Positions 63,380 to 64,000 of a DNA stretch of 64,000 nucleotides are shown here, piece after piece. Origin of the DNA: Candidatus Zixiibacteriota bacterium (GTDB lineage Bacteria; Zixibacteria; MSB-5A5; SM23-73-2); NCBI GenBank assembly GCA_030615745.1, contig JAUWYR010000007.1, positions 1 to 64,000 of the forward strand. Reading direction: 5' to 3'. The notes under the pieces were generated by a model. That model saw only the letters and a program-made list of their open reading frames with translations, did not search any database and had not been told where the DNA came from. The translations under genes and the position numbers were made by a program. The number at the start of each line of letters is the position of its first letter. Positions within the stretch are counted from its first letter, which is position 1.

Positions 63380-64000
63380 CTACAGTTGTTCAGCTTTCTT
63401 TGCCGCCTCCTCAGCTTCTTTCTTCATCCCTTTCTTAGTGTAAGCTATTGCCAGGGACTCCCAGGCATCTTTGTTGTTGGGGTCGAGCTCAATTAATTTC
63501 TCCAGGACTTTTATAGCTTCATCTGTCTTATCCTGGCTCATAAGGGAATAGGAGAGAAATTGCATCGCCTCCTGATCCTTGGGGTCAAGCTCTAAGGTCT
63601 TTTTGAAATCTGCCTCAGCTTTGGAGAATAAATCTTTTTGTTCTTCTATTAAGGTCTTTGAGGTATCTATAAGTGCTTGATTTTTTGGGTCTTTCTCCAA
63701 TGCCTCTCTTATCTCGACTAAAGGTTTATAAAGTGTCTGAGCATGATTCCAAAACAAGCCCCCACGGTTAAAGTAAGCATCTTTATACTCCGGGTCAATC
63801 TCTATAATCTGGGAATAAATAAAAAGAGCGCTATCTGGCTGATTTTTCTGTTCATATATCATAGCTATATTGACTAAGACATTAACATTCTGGGGGTCTT
63901 TCTCTTTCACTTTTAGATATATTTTTAAAGCTTCGGAATACTCTCCACAGTTAAAAGAGACCTGGGCATAGGTATTTAAAACTTGAAAATCTTCTGGTTT
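63380..64000 (-). CDS. TPR-repeat protein, 5' end beyond the window
   Basis: The frame is open to the window edge, giving 206 residues of a longer protein. Tetratricopeptide repeats are plain: YAQVSFNCGEYSEALKIYLK, IAMIYEQKNQPDSALFIYSQ, then AEADFKKTLELDPKDQEA, LMSQDKTDEAIKVLEKLI and LAIAYTKKGMKKEAEEAAKK. The GTG at 63908-63910 is inside a repeat and is not the start. It is a protein-interaction scaffold with no specific function to be read. A terminator follows. Confidence 0.85.
   Translation of the reverse strand, partial: KPEDFQVLNTYAQVSFNCGEYSEALKIYLKVKEKDPQNVNVLVNIAMIYEQKNQPDSALFIYSQIIEIDPEYKDAYFNRGGLFWNHAQTLYKPLVEIREALEKDPKNQALIDTSKTLIEEQKDLFSKAEADFKKTLELDPKDQEAMQFLSYSLMSQDKTDEAIKVLEKLIELDPNNKDAWESLAIAYTKKGMKKEAEEAAKKAEQL

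Overview
The window is AT-rich, gene-dense bacterial DNA. Paired lipoprotein enzymes (Lgt and Lnt), a MurE with a meso-diaminopimelate signature, a full set of elongation and division genes, and exported proteins with dockerin, GEVED-like and FlgD-like C-terminal domains suggest a diderm, probably uncultured, FCB-like lineage (Zixibacteria, WOR-3 or TA06-like). That placement is inference from domain style only. TGA ends other genes normally (for example the large dockerin gene at 27935), so the code is standard.

Layout. 1-2063: accessory DNA with an internally deleted IS256-type transposase, a DUF1573 gene whose conserved PG-Cys-GCT cysteine is an in-frame TGA (candidate selenoprotein), an orphan dockerin tail and a heptanucleotide tandem array. 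2069-5018: divergent aldehyde dehydrogenase and dihydrolipoamide dehydrogenase. 5065-5445: a gene-less inverted-repeat element. 5454-11448: comF, lgt and the elongation genes rodA-mrdA-mreD-mreC, without mreB. 11770-13976: a DNA methyltransferase island carrying a MntA/HepT (MNT-HEPN) toxin-antitoxin pair between two methyltransferase parts, flanked by a second degenerate copy of the 3' end of the neighbouring PTS EIIA gene. 14061-23596: EIIA, a Trm112-like protein, accA and a run of glycosyltransferase and membrane genes for surface glycans. 24048-28316: a 1295-residue secreted dockerin protein and rpmB. 28629-30278: a radical SAM/B12 protein. 30634-46553: a continuous division and cell-wall (dcw) cluster in the order mraZ-rsmH-ftsL-ftsI-murE-murF-mraY-murD-ftsW-murG-murC-ftsQ-ftsA-ftsZ, with a recognisable MraZ operator and promoter. 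47052-48761: a second B12-binding radical SAM protein. 48954-53605: a second glycan cluster. 53589-64000: a beta-propeller protein, lnt, gpmI, purM, an HD protein, a PriA with degenerate helicase motifs, and a partial TPR protein.

The intergenic gaps are rich in small dispersed repeats. Several have the same architecture: an outer inverted repeat enclosing two smaller hairpins, so a single strand could fold as a cloverleaf. A 15-bp GC-rich motif recurs in or near several of them. One short repeat is inserted in frame within murG, and another forms the 3' end of rsmH.

Most promising: the candidate selenocysteine DUF1573 protein with two adjacent perfect hairpins just after the TGA, the methyltransferase/MNT-HEPN island at the EIIA gene end, and a probably helicase-dead PriA. 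No rRNA, tRNA or CRISPR array was seen.
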